Assembly (NCBI GenBank): GCA_022579005.1
Contig: MU401721.1
Location: 1 to 44,758 of the forward strand
Source: Poronia punctata
Taxonomy: Eukaryota > Ascomycota > Sordariomycetes > Xylariales > Xylariaceae
Direction: 5' to 3'
Length of the DNA stretch: 44,758 nucleotides
Part shown: in pieces, positions 22,387-35,146 of the stretch
How the letters are laid out: every line of letters starts with the position of its first letter
How positions within the stretch are numbered: the stretch's first letter is position 1
Translations under genes and position numbers: made by a program
Notes under the pieces: model-generated
Databases searched by the model: none
Told to the model about the DNA's origin: nothing
What the model saw: the letters and a program-made list of their open reading frames with translations, nothing else

Positions 22387-23531
22387 CAACATCTAGACCT
22401 CAAGACATCGTAAAACTCGGGTTTGATCGCACCTCCGGGGGACCCCCAGTGAGTACGGCAATCATCCCGAAGCACCCACATGCCGGGGGTGGGGTTCGGT
22501 AGAATGAAAGAAAAGAAAAGGGTTCAGTCCGAATCTGATTGTGATTACAAGACCCCTAAAAGTTTGACCCTAGGCATCTAGGTACTCACTCGTATAAGCG
22601 CATCAGGGTGAACGGGGCCGTAGAAAAGTCTTTCCAGCCTTTACCCAGCCCGGTATTTTTTTCCCCCCCGCCTCCCCTTCTGGCGTCATTATATACTTAG
22701 GTTAGACAAGAACTATCGTGGGAAAAAGAAAAAGAAAAAAAAATATTACATACAGCCTTCCGGGCCCGGGTCCCGGGTCCGGGTCCGCCAATCCAATCAG
22801 GGGGGGGGTAGGTAGGGGGTAATGCAAGTAATAAGACATCGAGACGGGAAAGGCTTATAATGATTATAGATAAGTTCCCGCGCGACTTATGTAGCTGTCA
22901 CTCTGTCTCGGCAAAAACTCCATAAAATCTTAGTGTGCCGGTACCACGTTTTTTTTTCTTTTCTTCCCCTTATTAACTATCAAACCTTGTATTTTTATTT
23001 CTGTATATTCAATTGGCTTTGCAGGGGAGGGGGCCCGGGGAAGGTCGACTATATAAAGGTAGGTAAGTAGGTAAAACTTCTCATTAAGAATGCTGCAACC
23101 CGTCAGCCACGCGAGAAACCAATGTCGTCGCCACTTCAAGTTAATATCATATTAGTACAAAAGCTCATTCAACCTTTTTTTGCTTTTCGTCCAAGTACAA
23201 ACTCATATTCCTTTTCCTTTTTCTTTTCTCTTTTCTTTTTATATTCTAGGCCTAACCCGTCGTTTGCCGATTGATTAATACCATTGTTAATTACCTGCTT
23301 TATTTATTTTCGTCCAATCTTTCAGACATCACTTGCATATATACCCATGACAGTGTACGACGCTGGCAGATGAGGTGGAGTTTAGGAACTCCTGCTAAGA
23401 TATATATGCTGTACGTATAACTTGGGCGGTGGTGCTGTACGAGTATACCTAAGGTACCTTTAGACGGAGCCGGACAAGATCTACTGCGGGGGCGGGGGAG
23501 GAGAGGCAGCTCCTTTTACTCGTGCATCGTA

Positions 23532-24110
23532 TCAATTTACATTGCCTAACCTAGGTTTCGCAAGCCCAGGCCAGGCACAATTAATCTTAGACGAGTAGGC
23601 ATTACTCGAAGGTAGCATTCTGACTATCTCCAAAGTCTCGCTAGCCGTCTCTCCCGCGAATCGGTCATGATGACGAGCTAGGTAGGCGGCAGGCCGGAGC
23701 AGAACGCGAAAGCGATAGGCAGAAGATGTCCAAAGGAAAGTCATTTCGGTTCTGGCACATGCGGGTGTGGTTACAGAGATGGTTATATGCTGTGTCGTCT
23801 GCTATCGACTCTTTGTCGGGACCGCCAATCTGAAGGTTTACCCTCTTTGGTTTTATCTTCATCCAATTAACTAGTCCTGTGTCGCTGTCCCTGATTTGCA
23901 GATGGTGGGGACTTGTCATTTGATACTTCCCCTCGGGGAAATCATAATTTTGTGACGTGTATGCTGCAGCGGCTGAATTCTGCGTGCATGATCGGAGTGA
24001 GTGATAATAAGAGAAGACGATCGCTAGAGAAATGAGCGACACGCTGTCGGGCTTACCTTGTGTTAGTAGTCCATCAAAATATTCATCCAACTGTCCAATC
24101 TCCCCAATCT
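23532..24110 (-). pseudogene. Possible small gene or gene remnant, unrecognised
   Basis: A minus-strand frame (23665-24090) has fairly coding-like residue content: DEYFDGLLTQ, then YDFPEGKYQM and NWMKIKPKRVNLQIGGPDKES. An 84-bp GTAAGC...TTCAG intron (about 24056-23973) would keep the frame and join LLTQ to AAAAYTSQ. The frame has no ATG: it opens after a TAG, preceded by a GTTAG acceptor-like string, so an upstream exon would be needed, and the only nearby candidate is an eight-residue start too close for an intron. No family is recognised. It may be a decayed gene, an unusual short gene or chance. Confidence 0.2.
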
Positions 24111-27100
24111 CCTAACCAACCACACTTCCCCCCCTACTTAGGCGGAACGGCAGCCGTCATATCAGTGGGTGCAGCCAGCAGGAACCCTGGTAGGAAAGTC
24201 AAGATGTGTGAGGGACTTGGCTACGAGCCGACATTGTTTGAATGATCTACCAGTGACTGACGTCTCATTCAATGATCAACATGTCGGGTGGTCGGTAAGC
24301 ATCTCTTTAATTCGACAGCCTTGGTATGAGTAAGGATGCGGGTAATCTATCGGTGTTGCTTTAATACGACCGATCAGTCCAATTCTCTCTACCTTTGCGC
24401 ACGCCAGTCGAGGGTGTGAGCGGACGTGTGCGCGGTTATAAGTGTGGACGTCTATGTGGTAAGCTACGTATTTACCAACGTCATCTCAAGGAATTCTGTG
24501 TGATTCATTTGCTGGATCGATACCCATTTATCCCTTACCCTGGCCCCTTTAGTAGGGTCCCAGCCCAACGGTTTGGGTCCAGCATCTTGGTGGATTGTAA
24601 CCGTCCGGCCATCCTCGGGAGGGGAGGGGGGGGGGGGATCAAAGAATACGAATTGCTCTTGTCTCGTATGTAGGGGTGAGAGAATGCGACCATATGCTGA
24701 TTCCCCTCGTGCTGCCTCTCCCGTCCGCCTTTCCCTGGCTTCATTGTATTACTTGGACCTTGGATGAAAACAATAAGCCTTCCACGCATCTGCGTCTGCG
24801 TCTCACTTGCACCTATTGCTAACGTGCCTCGAATATGGCTTGGCTGTCGGCATTTGTTGGGGTTCCACCTTGGGAGGCCTTAGTCCGGGCTGTTTAAACT
24901 GACATCTGCCTGTGCTCCTGGAGCAAGTTCAAGCCAGTACTACCTAGCCGGGCTTCCCTTCATCTTGACATATAGCATTAGATATCGAACCGGATATCAC
25001 ATTTGAGAAGGTCACGATTTGCAGGAGTGGCTTTGCCCCCACGGCCTGCTGACTAGGTAGCTTTCTTTTTATCGTCTTGCGGGTAGGTAAATAACATAGT
25101 GCGCTTGTTATCTGTCAAGTAATCAAAATTACCATCGAGACTGGTCTGTGAGTAAGTTATTGCCTTGGCTCGTCATGTATCAGCCGGGAGGTGCCTTGTA
25201 TTAGGTCAGAGATTGGCGCCAATATCAACTACGATGCGGCTCTGGTATGACCAGCATTTCGTTTACAACTCTTTAGCTCAAGAACTCGTGTTGTATTTGG
25301 CGGGCGCCCTTTCGGCATTGGCTGGCTAGACTCGGCACATATCTCGAGCAAAGAAAAACAAAGATACAAGCCACGCATGCCCAGCGTGGGAGTGCGGCGC
25401 TTCTGCTTCTGCTTCTTACCTTGCAGCTGAGGCAACTCGTAATATCGGAAATCTAACGGGTGTGTTGCATTGCAGGCGACTCTGCAGTGTCCGGTCCAAG
25501 GTCTTGGCCTGCCATCAACTGACATACGAGCAAAAGGACCGGTCCATTCTACTTCCCGCCTTCCTCGGTGGGGGGGAGGCACTCAGCGATTTCCTAGCGA
25601 GCTTATCACGGTAAAAAGTTGTGACTTGGGATCTGGAGGACACCGTCACTATCGATTGGTATTACGTAGGGGATCACCTTTGACGCGCCCCATGAGTCCC
25701 GTGTCCCACCGGGTGACTGGGAGAAGTATGGTGCAAAACGGTCGCCGTAAGACAGGTTTGTGGGCATATGGACATGTTTATGTCGTGCCGCCATTTTGAC
25801 ATAATAGGGTAGGCACGACAGGGCACACATGTAGGTAAACCAACCTATTCCCCAGCGAGATCAGGAAGTGGCAGTCGTCCCATTGGGAAGGGACCGCCAC
25901 ATCAAACCACCTGCATTGGATATAATGGTTCTGGGCGAGGCGCAGGCAGGCATGCAGGGCGGCACTGGATAAAGTAGGTATACCAACCGGGCTCGCGCCT
26001 TCTCGAGGGCGTGTCGAGTATGGCCAGAAGGAAGTTGCATTGGGCCACACAAAAGACCCCCGGACGTTTAGCTTAACGCTCCGCGAGGCGAGAGCCAGAC
26101 CACCGGTAACAAGTGTCGGTGGTGCGCCTTATAGCTGCTTGGTTGCCTCGGGAGCTATTCTCGCTGCAGGACTGCGGGACTGCGGGAATAAAATGCAAGA
26201 GGTCTCTCCGAGAAGCAGAAGTAGAAGCAGCGGCAGGTATAGGAGATATTCATCTCTTATCTCGCATGCATATCTGCACTGATCAGCGTTTGTTCATTTG
26301 GCCCACGCAACGACCTTGGACCCAGAACCCGACGGCTTCGCTCGATGTGGGGAGCCCGGTGTCCAAAGGTATATTCGTCTTTGTCCGGGCACAGCCGGGT
26401 GGCAGAATGTCACTTGTAATTGTGTGGCACAGGGCCCTTCTCTCTCCTTTTCTACTTTCCCCTCTCTGTCTTCTCAAGTGCTGCATTCGAGTTAGGCATT
26501 TGCAGCCGGCAAATGCCTGCCATAACAGTCGTGTAATCTGACCATGTGCGTTTCAGACTGCGTCGAGTTATGCTGGCCGGGTAAGAATGAATGATATTAT
26601 TTATGGCACACAAAAGATCATTCTCCTGCAACATGCCCCCCCTTCCGGATGACCCTCGTGATTAGGGGATGCGCTGGCAAGTGTGGCCAAGCTGACAGGC
26701 TCAACGTCATTGGCGAAGAGACACACAACCTAGCCTAATACCTTTGCGCGGCCTCAAGCCTGGTCTAGGTATCATCCGTATCTTGTCTGTATGGTATATC
26801 AGGGCGGCAAAGACAGGTTGGTAAGTGAGGTTTAGGATAGGGCCTGCCACCGGAACAGTCGTTCCTTGGGGTTGGGTTGTTAGGCCTCAAAGCAAGAGCA
26901 CAAGCGTCCGGTCCTGTCGCTTGTTCCTTTCACCAATGTCCCCCCATCTATACCGTTGGGTCAGACGCCATTCAGTGTCTTGCCGGCCGATCAGACTGCC
27001 ACTAAGTTAACATACTTGGCACTTATGTATCAATCTCTGTATGCACGTATCATGTATCTCGGCACTCGAGTTTTGTGCTCCGCAAGGGAGGAAAAGTTGC

Positions 27101-30100
27101 AGGGCTTGGATAGACTTAGTTTCCATCCTTGACTCCTTGGCCCTTGGGCATGGCTTAGTCCTAATCCGTGCCACAGCTGAGGTGTTGTACTCGTATGTAG
27201 GAGCTGGTAGCGAGTAATCGGGGCTTCGAAGCTGAGATTGCTTGTTGAAGTGCAGTGGCATCAGTTGGCCCCCTTGGCTATAGTCAACTCGTACTGTACA
27301 GTGTCAGTTACCTCGTCACTGAGTATACCCTTGTGCATATCGGATCATGATCCTAGCTCAGATCTACAAGCTAATTCTGTAAGTACGTATACGCGTAGTC
27401 ACTAGGTACTATGTAGGCTCTAGGTTAAGTTCTATTCAAAGAGGTTGGTACGTACCTCAGGTACACTACCTACATAAATACCTACACGTATTGAAGTTAT
27501 GCATGTCGATACTAGGACAAGATGATTCCGCATATAACCCGCTCCGGAGAAAGTACCGTTAAGGCGACAGTGCTCGTAAGCAAGCACATTATCTTAATGA
27601 GCCAACAAACATACGAGTAGTGTTGTATTGTAGGTTAGCATATTCTTGCCCCCCACCCCCGGGCTACACCTAGACTACACAGAGTAGTATTCCACGTTGG
27701 CGAGAATGTTGATACCGGTCTCCTTCCTGTGATTGTCAGGCAGTAGAACTATTGATTTTCAACTCGAGCGAAGGAAGGACTGACATCTCCAAGCTGGTAT
27801 GAGTATTCGACCGGAGTATCTAGTCACTGAAGGAATACTATACGTGCCAGTGGTCTCGTGGGGGGAGGGAAGAGATGATGTCTTTCAGTCAATGAAAATC
27901 TAGGTAGTACCTACTATTCTGGTACAGGTACGGTACATACCCCTAACGCACAACTTACTTTTGCGAAGGGGGCGACGATCGATGAATCGGCAATGAAACA
28001 TGGCAAGGGGAGGATCAGCATGGCGTCGCATTAGCGCACCTCGCTTAGAAGCAACCCCACTAATTAGCCCCAACCATGCAGCATACCGACATCACCGGCG
28101 GCGCGGTTCGACGGCTTCCTACATGGTTTATTACATACGGGAACGCTTCTAGTCTAGACGTGCTAGGAAAGGCGGGAAAAGGAGGGAGTGAGAAGGAAGA
28201 AAGTTGAAGTGCAGGTTATGAAAAAAAATAAACCCCTATCACACAATAGTAAGAAAAGAAACCCCCCTTTTTCTAAATCTCGGGCTTAGACGGTAAATAT
28301 AATAATACCATGGTAATAATCTCATGCTGATTATCACATGTGCCGTGTTTATTATATTGCGTCGTTGGCTAAAGATTCTCGAGATACACAAGAGGTTATT
28401 AGGTATTGGTTGCGCATCGATCAGCAGCCGGGATGTCCTACGGCAGAGTGGCCGAAGTAGCTCCGCATAATTGTGATCTATGTAGGATTTAATGTAGGAA
28501 TAATATAGGTAGGCGTTCATGTTGTCCTTTGTACGACTGGTTTGCTGGTAAATGTAGGTATATCCTACCGACGGTACCTAATCCACCTGTAGGTAATGCG
28601 CTTTGCTTTGTGTGTACAAGACTTTCGTACTACCATAGTACATTCCGTAGTAATTGTCCTTCCAAAGCTTGACCAGAAAAAGCACGGGCCTGCAGGTTTG
28701 TCGGTGCCAAGAAATACCTACCTAGTATGACAGGCGCAAAAGAGAAAAAAAAAAAGAAAAACGCCACAGCGGGTGAAGATCCCATCCCACGCTTACCAGC
28801 CGAGCCAGCCCTGCCAGGCCCTAGCAAGGATCAACCCCTAGTCTAGCCCATCATAACGTCAACGGCCATCTCCCCAGTCGATTAATAAATTTCGCGAAAA
28901 GGTTTCCCAATCTGGCTTGTGATTTCAGATTTCTTGTTACCAAACCCAGATAAGGCTGGGATTAAAGTCTGGTACGCGCTATTCTCGACTTGTAGCTAGT
29001 GCCAGCCGTACTGCGACATTGACGGGTTCGAAAATAAAATAAAATAAAGTCTCGACATATTTCTTTTTTGGTTACCAACTTGTAACGCAATGTCAGCCGC
29101 ATTGACGTCCCACGGCAATGGATAATGTGAGAGGGGAAATACCTAACCTAGCCATAATTGACTTGTCCCACGAACGTACGTTTCAACACGGCACTAGGCC
29201 GCATATTCTCCTTTTCATAAAGTGCTATTCATAGGTAGGTACATACCTAGGTCTTGACAAGCCAATAAATGTTGTTATTTCTAGGTATATTTGTTTCAAG
29301 TCCTTGTCTGTCTTGGATTTCATCTATTATTTTTCTTCTGAATTTGATTAATTGGATCCGCCGCGGCTGATGCTGATTTCTTATGTTCTCGGCTTTGGAA
29401 ATGGCAGAAAAGCAATGGACGAGACTTTGAACCGGTGTGACTTTGAAGCCCTGGATACATTCAAGGTAATAGGTAGGTACGAGTAGGATATACGTACCCA
29501 CATATGTGTGCTCAAGTGCAGGATCGAGCCCAAGGTGAAGGATTGACGCTAGAAACCGCAAAGAAAAACTACTGTGCAAGGGGGTTACCCGGATTACTTC
29601 CCCCCGTAGCACGCAGCCCGACTCTGCATGATTAATTTGCCCGTCCCGGGCTCTTGTACATGTCTACCAAGTAATTATTCAGTGCAACAAAGCCGGGTAA
29701 GATACATGCTTGGCCGGTAGTAGGTACTTAGGTAGATGTCTCAGTACGTACATAATCTCTATACCTTGCATTGTACAGATAATGTGCATACCCATATGTC
29801 CCTGTCCGTAGATATGGGCCGTGGCAACTTGTTGTGGCTGCGCCCTATGTTTTAGGTTGGAGGGGAAGAAATGGCAAAAATATGGTGGCTTGCATTTTCA
29901 GGATTGTTCGTTGTGCCGCAGTTGCTCGTCTATAGGGTAGCCGAGGTCGGTTCGGGTAGGCGGGCGCTTATCGCCGTACCCGTAGGTGCCGTACTGACAG
30001 AGCACAGACACACAGACAAATCTCACCAGAGCATCCATCCTCGATAACGTGAGCATAGGTACCTAGGGATAGGAGGGACGGGATGATGCGCAAACAATCA

Positions 30101-30959
30101 CCACGTGGTGTGGTTCAAGTTGGTATCCTCCCTCTCTTGTTGTTCCGGGTCATTGCATGTGTGCGTGGGAGTATTGTTATTGTTTTAGGTAGGTCCTTGC
30201 CTACAATGGTGACACAATAATTACCCTTTCTTCTGTTGTACCTTTTCGGATTTCTCGATATATCGGGTTTGTATGGCATCGTAAATATCGATACAAACCT
30301 GGATAATTGAAATTGAGGCTCGTCATGTCCATGCTCATGATCAAGAATGGCCCGATACACCCTTGATGACCGGTCTCTAAATCTGCATCGTCGCAGTTTT
30401 TGAGATCTCACCTTTCGGTTTCCGAAAGACGAGCTCGTGCAGGTCACACACATCACACATCCGATTTTACATTCCATACTTTTATTCTGGATGTGTAAGT
30501 CGCGCCATTCAAAGTGTAGTCGGACAGCAAAAATGACATGGGCGAACCTTGAACCCGTGCGCCCCTGAAGCATCTCAAGTGATGAAGAGAATAAGGAATA
30601 CCTACGTTATGTTAGTAGGTAGGTCCCGGCCCCCGGGTAGATCACTTTTACAGAGATCTCAGATACGTATGGCTACCTCGATGGCAGACATAAACTTGAA
30701 TGGTAAAGCAACATCAAGACGTCAGTTCTCCTTGTGCTTGTTGCCTAAACGGGGGGTCTTGCGAGGCGCAGTGCCAATCACTATCAGTTTGATTTACCTA
30801 GTATACACACCGTCTCTACGCCGTCATCCTAAGCAAGGATACAAAACCACCCTTGCAATATGCTGTCGAGCGGTAGTCGATCACAGACGGGCTTAGCAGG
30901 GGGTCTTGGTGCTTGGCTGCTTGGATTGCTTGGACTTGTCCGTGCTTGTCTGTCTGGGG

Positions 30960-30961
<2 letters not shown>

Positions 30962-30994
<33 letters not shown>
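30962..30994. repeat. (GA)n microsatellite
   Basis: About 16 GA units, preceded by a short G run. It lies in the gene-poor region; frames crossing it (Arg-Glu or Ser-Leu runs) are artefacts of the repeat. Confidence 0.95.
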
Positions 30995-30996
<2 letters not shown>

Positions 30997-31604
30997 GAGT
31001 CCACGCCAAGTGCCCACACGCCAAATGCCCGAGATCCGTTATCAGAAATGTTGGTAGCGAACCCCCCCCCCCCTCATTGACTTGTTTAGAGTATCCGGAC
31101 AAAACGTCGCGCAAACAATCATTACCTGTGCTCTTGTCATCTCATCCGCACTGTCCACGGTGCCGACTCGGTAGCAGGATCTGAGCCTATCTACCTACTA
31201 TGTATTACTCGTACAATCCTACAATACAGTATGTAAGGTGAAATCCCGGCCGACAAAGACCGCATCTCTTGGCTAGTACCCCTATTTAGCTTATCCATAC
31301 AACAGGGTGCTACTTAACTCACACACGTACTTTTGTAAGATACCTAACCTTACTATAATAGCTGCGGACTATAGGGTCCTATCGAGTTCGCACATAACCT
31401 TTTAGATATAGTCACCGGTCAAGAAGATCACCGCCGCCAAGCTCCTACGAGTAGGTATTATTCTCATATCTGCGCCGCTCCGATATCGAAGGGCGAGCGT
31501 CCGACAGGCGCCGGTAAAGCCACAGTCGGGATGTCGTATAGTCTAGCTAAGCGCCTCATGAGCCACAGGAATCGAACCACCTGTTCCAGGCGGATGACGG
31601 CGTG

Positions 31605-31648
31605 GCTGACCCGTCAAAGACACGGGTCAGCAATCCGGTGGGATTGCG
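31605..31648. other. Two adjacent perfect hairpins
   Basis: GCTGACCCGT (31605-31614) pairs with ACGGGTCAGC (31622-31631) across a 7-base loop. Directly next to it, GCAATCC pairs with GGATTGC across a 4-base loop (31630-31648). No reading frame surrounds them. They could be part of a structured RNA, a site for a dimeric DNA-binding protein, or chance. A nearby GGTTCGATTCC on the minus strand does not form a tRNA arm. Confidence 0.55.
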
Positions 31649-34600
31649 GGTGGGATGAGATGAAGGGTGTTTTGACCCAGAGATGGTGCGTTTCGTTATA
31701 GGCGTCCATCTCGTCGGGGCTACACACCAAGGTTAAACCGTTGTTGATAAACTCTTTGCGTCAGGCAAGGTATAGGTACCTAGTCTAGCGTTGCAGAACA
31801 ATTTCGGACAAGGGAAGGCAAGCGTAATTCTCACGATGGTGATCTCTTTCTCGTCGAAGCTGTGATCTTCATCGCAAGCACTCCCTTGCGCTTCCTTTTC
31901 ATCTTTATGGTTTAATGCGCAAACGGCAATCCCCGGATCCAGGCCCCAAGAAACATGACAACCATGACTTCCCACGAGGCTCGACAGCTGCTACTGTAGC
32001 TAACCTAGTTGTAGACTACGGTCTCGTCTGGTCTAGTCTTTATATGTTCTAGTAAGGCTAGAAAGGTGGAAGACGCCAGTCCAACTTTGGTGTCTAGTTC
32101 GCAAAGCTACTGCTGGCCTAGAGTAGCGTAGCGAGTTCATCGCATCCACCCCGCAATAGCACTAGAGGCTTATTTCTTTCTAGTGTACCAGACCACGACG
32201 AGAGTTGGCATCAACTGGAAATAATCTTGTTGGCGCTACGATAGACGTGGGCGGAGACTGCGGAGGTTTTTATGCTCCCTATAATAATACACTCTGATCA
32301 GGAGTTTGGGTCGTTGGCATTGGTCGACGTGGGGTTTGGTAGATTGAACAGCTAAAAATAACCCGTCCATTATGCCATTAGACGGTACGCTAATGCTACT
32401 TGGTAAAGTGGCTCGAACACGGTCCCTGTCAGCCTGGTTACAATCGTTCATCTTGAAATTATGATACTGCCTTATTTTCTGGTTGCTTTTCAGACTATTG
32501 ACTCGGAACAACATCTTGCGCATATGCGTACATAATTCCAAGTTATGCATAGTTGTAGCATAGGTAGGTATATGCTGGAGCGACCCGACACGTCCGAACA
32601 TTTAGGAACAGCCACTTCATACCTATGATTAGTAGGTACGACGGGATACTGTACTTGTATGCATAAACACGATATATTGAATTATGTTGTGTGATCATCT
32701 GATGAACGGCAATCGTCCTCCAAACCTGGCGCCGCAGTCTCCGCTTCTACCTAGTCGTAGTCTACCTGTCCCTGTCCTAGACTAGTTTCGAACTTGTCAG
32801 ACAGACGTGCCAATTGTAAGAGCCGGACACAATAGAAAATAAGAATTCGTGGGTCTCTAGGTTAAGTGAATAGCTGTAGATCACGGCAACTTGCCGAGCC
32901 GACAACACCTTGATACAGTCCGTTTCCAACACCTGACACGAGACGATTTCACCCCGGACTGCCGGGCTTATCTAGATGAATGGGGGGACGGGGCTCTAGG
33001 TTGGAGGAAATCATCGATCGAAACACGATGCAACAGATGGGAGCAGAGATCCGGAGCCTGGCGAGTCCCCGGTATGTATGCGTGGGTGTGTGCAACATTT
33101 GACTAACTGCAGCTACATTACCTACAGGAGGTAAACTATGTAATAACTACTTGAAGGTATGGAGTCCCAGAGTCCCAGAGTCCCATTGTTGTGTGGGCGC
33201 GCGGGAGTGTGTGACGTCTTGACCCGTGGGGATGAACGGCATAAAAAGACGTGGACAAGCCGGTCACAGCAGGAGGCGGCCCAAGCCCAGGGACAACAGG
33301 GGGTCTAGCGATTTTTGCGGCGTCAACTGTCGTCAGTTCATAGGAAGGTTCGACTTGTGGTTCGACTCGAGTACCGTCTCAGACTTTCACCCTTCCCACC
33401 CCCTCTTCCCGTCATATAAGGTCAGGCGTCTGGGCTTAAAAGCTACATGTAGCTAGGACCCTGGCCTCAAACGCCTCGAGACAGGGGGCCAGTGACCGGC
33501 TAGCCGGACGGTACTATAGTCCCGAAGAGGCAATGGTGCCCCGAGAACACCACACTTCCAAAAGCTTTGACTGGCTGGCGCTGGTTCTGACCTGTTGCGT
33601 ATAGCTTGTCATACATACGTATAGGTTAGTAGGTAGTAGTCGGTAGCAGCAAATGACAGGACCTCGGTTCCTAACGAGCATCATGAGTGCCTGCCTGCCA
33701 ATAAGACAGATAAACAATCGGCGATTCGCATGCTTTGAGTAAATAGGAAAACTAAGAAGGACAAATGTGGCCAAGGGTCGAGGGAAGCCCTCGTGAGTCG
33801 TGAGTCGTAGGTGACTGCTATGTACGCGTAGTACGTACCATGGTAGGTAGTTCGGCTCCCCAGATGACAGGCACGACAGGCAGTTTTCGTCTTGCTCTTC
33901 GACACATTTCGAAAGAAGGTTAGGTAGCGAGTTGGATCGCTCGACCTTGGCACCTTGGCACCGTAGCCGCTTAGCTCCTTGGCAACCTGGGATCTTTGGG
34001 TGCCTTGGTTCCTTAGGGAAATTCTTAACGAGCCACTTTCCTCGTCGGAGTCGATGGCCGACTATCTTGGCCAAGCTTGTTGCCAATGGACGGTACCGTC
34101 TCGTCGTGCGCTCCTCCCCCATCACCCCCCAAAGATCTCCCGGCTTTCACGCGGATCTTGTACGTACCACAACCCCATAAGACGGCGCCAGTACAGTATA
34201 TACAGTATTTTGTACAACTGTATCTACCTGGAAACTGAATACTATGTACATACATTATTCCCTACACTAACCACATACTCTCTAGGGCCATCCCCAGAGG
34301 TTATGTATGCAGGTATGTTACTGGGTCCTACCTTACCTATAACTGGGACGCGGGCCAGAGAGCGATCCCTGTTCGTATGGGCCCCCGTCAAATTCGCTCC
34401 TGCTCTTGGATTCACGACTAGCGCTAGGTATGATACTTGGGTAAGTACCTCCCCTCGCGCCAGTACAACGTAGGTAATGTAGGTAGTAACTGCCCTGGCT
34501 GCCTGCCACCTGGTAATGAAGAGCCCACTGCCTGGTCTGTCCCCAGTGTCCCATTGAAAAAGGAGGCGTTATAAAAAAACAAAACGCCCCTGCGGTTGAT

Positions 34601-34916
34601 GCAGGAGTACTTGCGATACCGACGATCGACTGTTACCCTCGTCCCAGGCCCGCTAGGTCTGCCGGGGCCCACGCCTAGTCTGTAACAGCTCTGACTCCAG
34701 GGATTCGCTTTTAGATTGACGCATGATCGTCCCTCATCTTATACACACATCCGGGAGATCTGATGGACACTCTATCTAGCGTCACTTCTGAAGCTCTCCC
34801 CCATGTCCAGCCCACCATATTTAACTACCCACACTTCCGCGCCTTGCACCACCATATGAGCCGTGTTTCTCGAGTCTACTAGATATAACGACGTAAAATA
34901 GAAAACGATTTTATTA

Positions 34917-34985
34917 ATGAGAATCACGAGTCATCCTCGGAGAGACATCGCGAGACACTTGTATAACCAGGCCAATTCCAACTAA
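34917..34985 (+). promoter_or_regulatory. Candidate upstream ORF in the mtfA-like leader
   Basis: An ATG at 34917 opens a 22-codon frame ending with TAA at 34983-34985, 161 bases before the main ATG. The following stretch (34986-35146) is A/C-rich and free of frames, as is usual for fungal leaders. If transcription starts upstream of 34917, this uORF could dampen translation of the main frame. The start site is not known. Confidence 0.35.
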
Positions 34986-35146
34986 CAACCATCTCTAAAT
35001 ATAACAACACTCCATCTCGAAACGACGGCCACAGACACCAGCATTCACAATACTCGCAACTACCGGCGATACAAAGACTCACCGAGTACACCCATTCAAG
35101 CATCATTAGACGGGTGTCGACTTTGTAATTAAGAATCGACGACAAG

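Larger units (their letters stand above)
22387..34916. other. Gene-poor region (~12.5 kb) upstream of the mtfA-like gene
   Basis: No gene is recognised over about 12.5 kb. Frames reach 203 codons (minus, 33514-34125), but none resembles a known family or has a clean intron-exon model. It contains simple repeats, many TACCTA/TAGGTA motifs, G or C runs (for example 22801-22808, 24625-24638 and 31063-31073), a GA microsatellite, and a hairpin pair at 31605-31648. A possible gene remnant at 23532-24110 is listed separately. The area could hold long non-coding transcripts or distal control elements; that is speculation. Confidence 0.5.

Noticed and set aside
24395..24673. YKCGRLCGK...HLKEFC segment resembling a zinc finger
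   Set aside because: Spacing does not match C2H2, the frame starts and ends in low-complexity G runs, and no neighbouring finger exists.
31563..31640. Minus-strand GGTTCGATTCC that resembles a tRNA T-loop
   Set aside because: The flanking bases do not form a 5-bp T stem (only two pairs) and no acceptor or D arm can be placed.
33514..34125. 203-codon minus-strand frame
   Set aside because: No family resemblance; it crosses a simple CTTGGCACC-type repeat, has no splice structure, and looks like a chance open frame.
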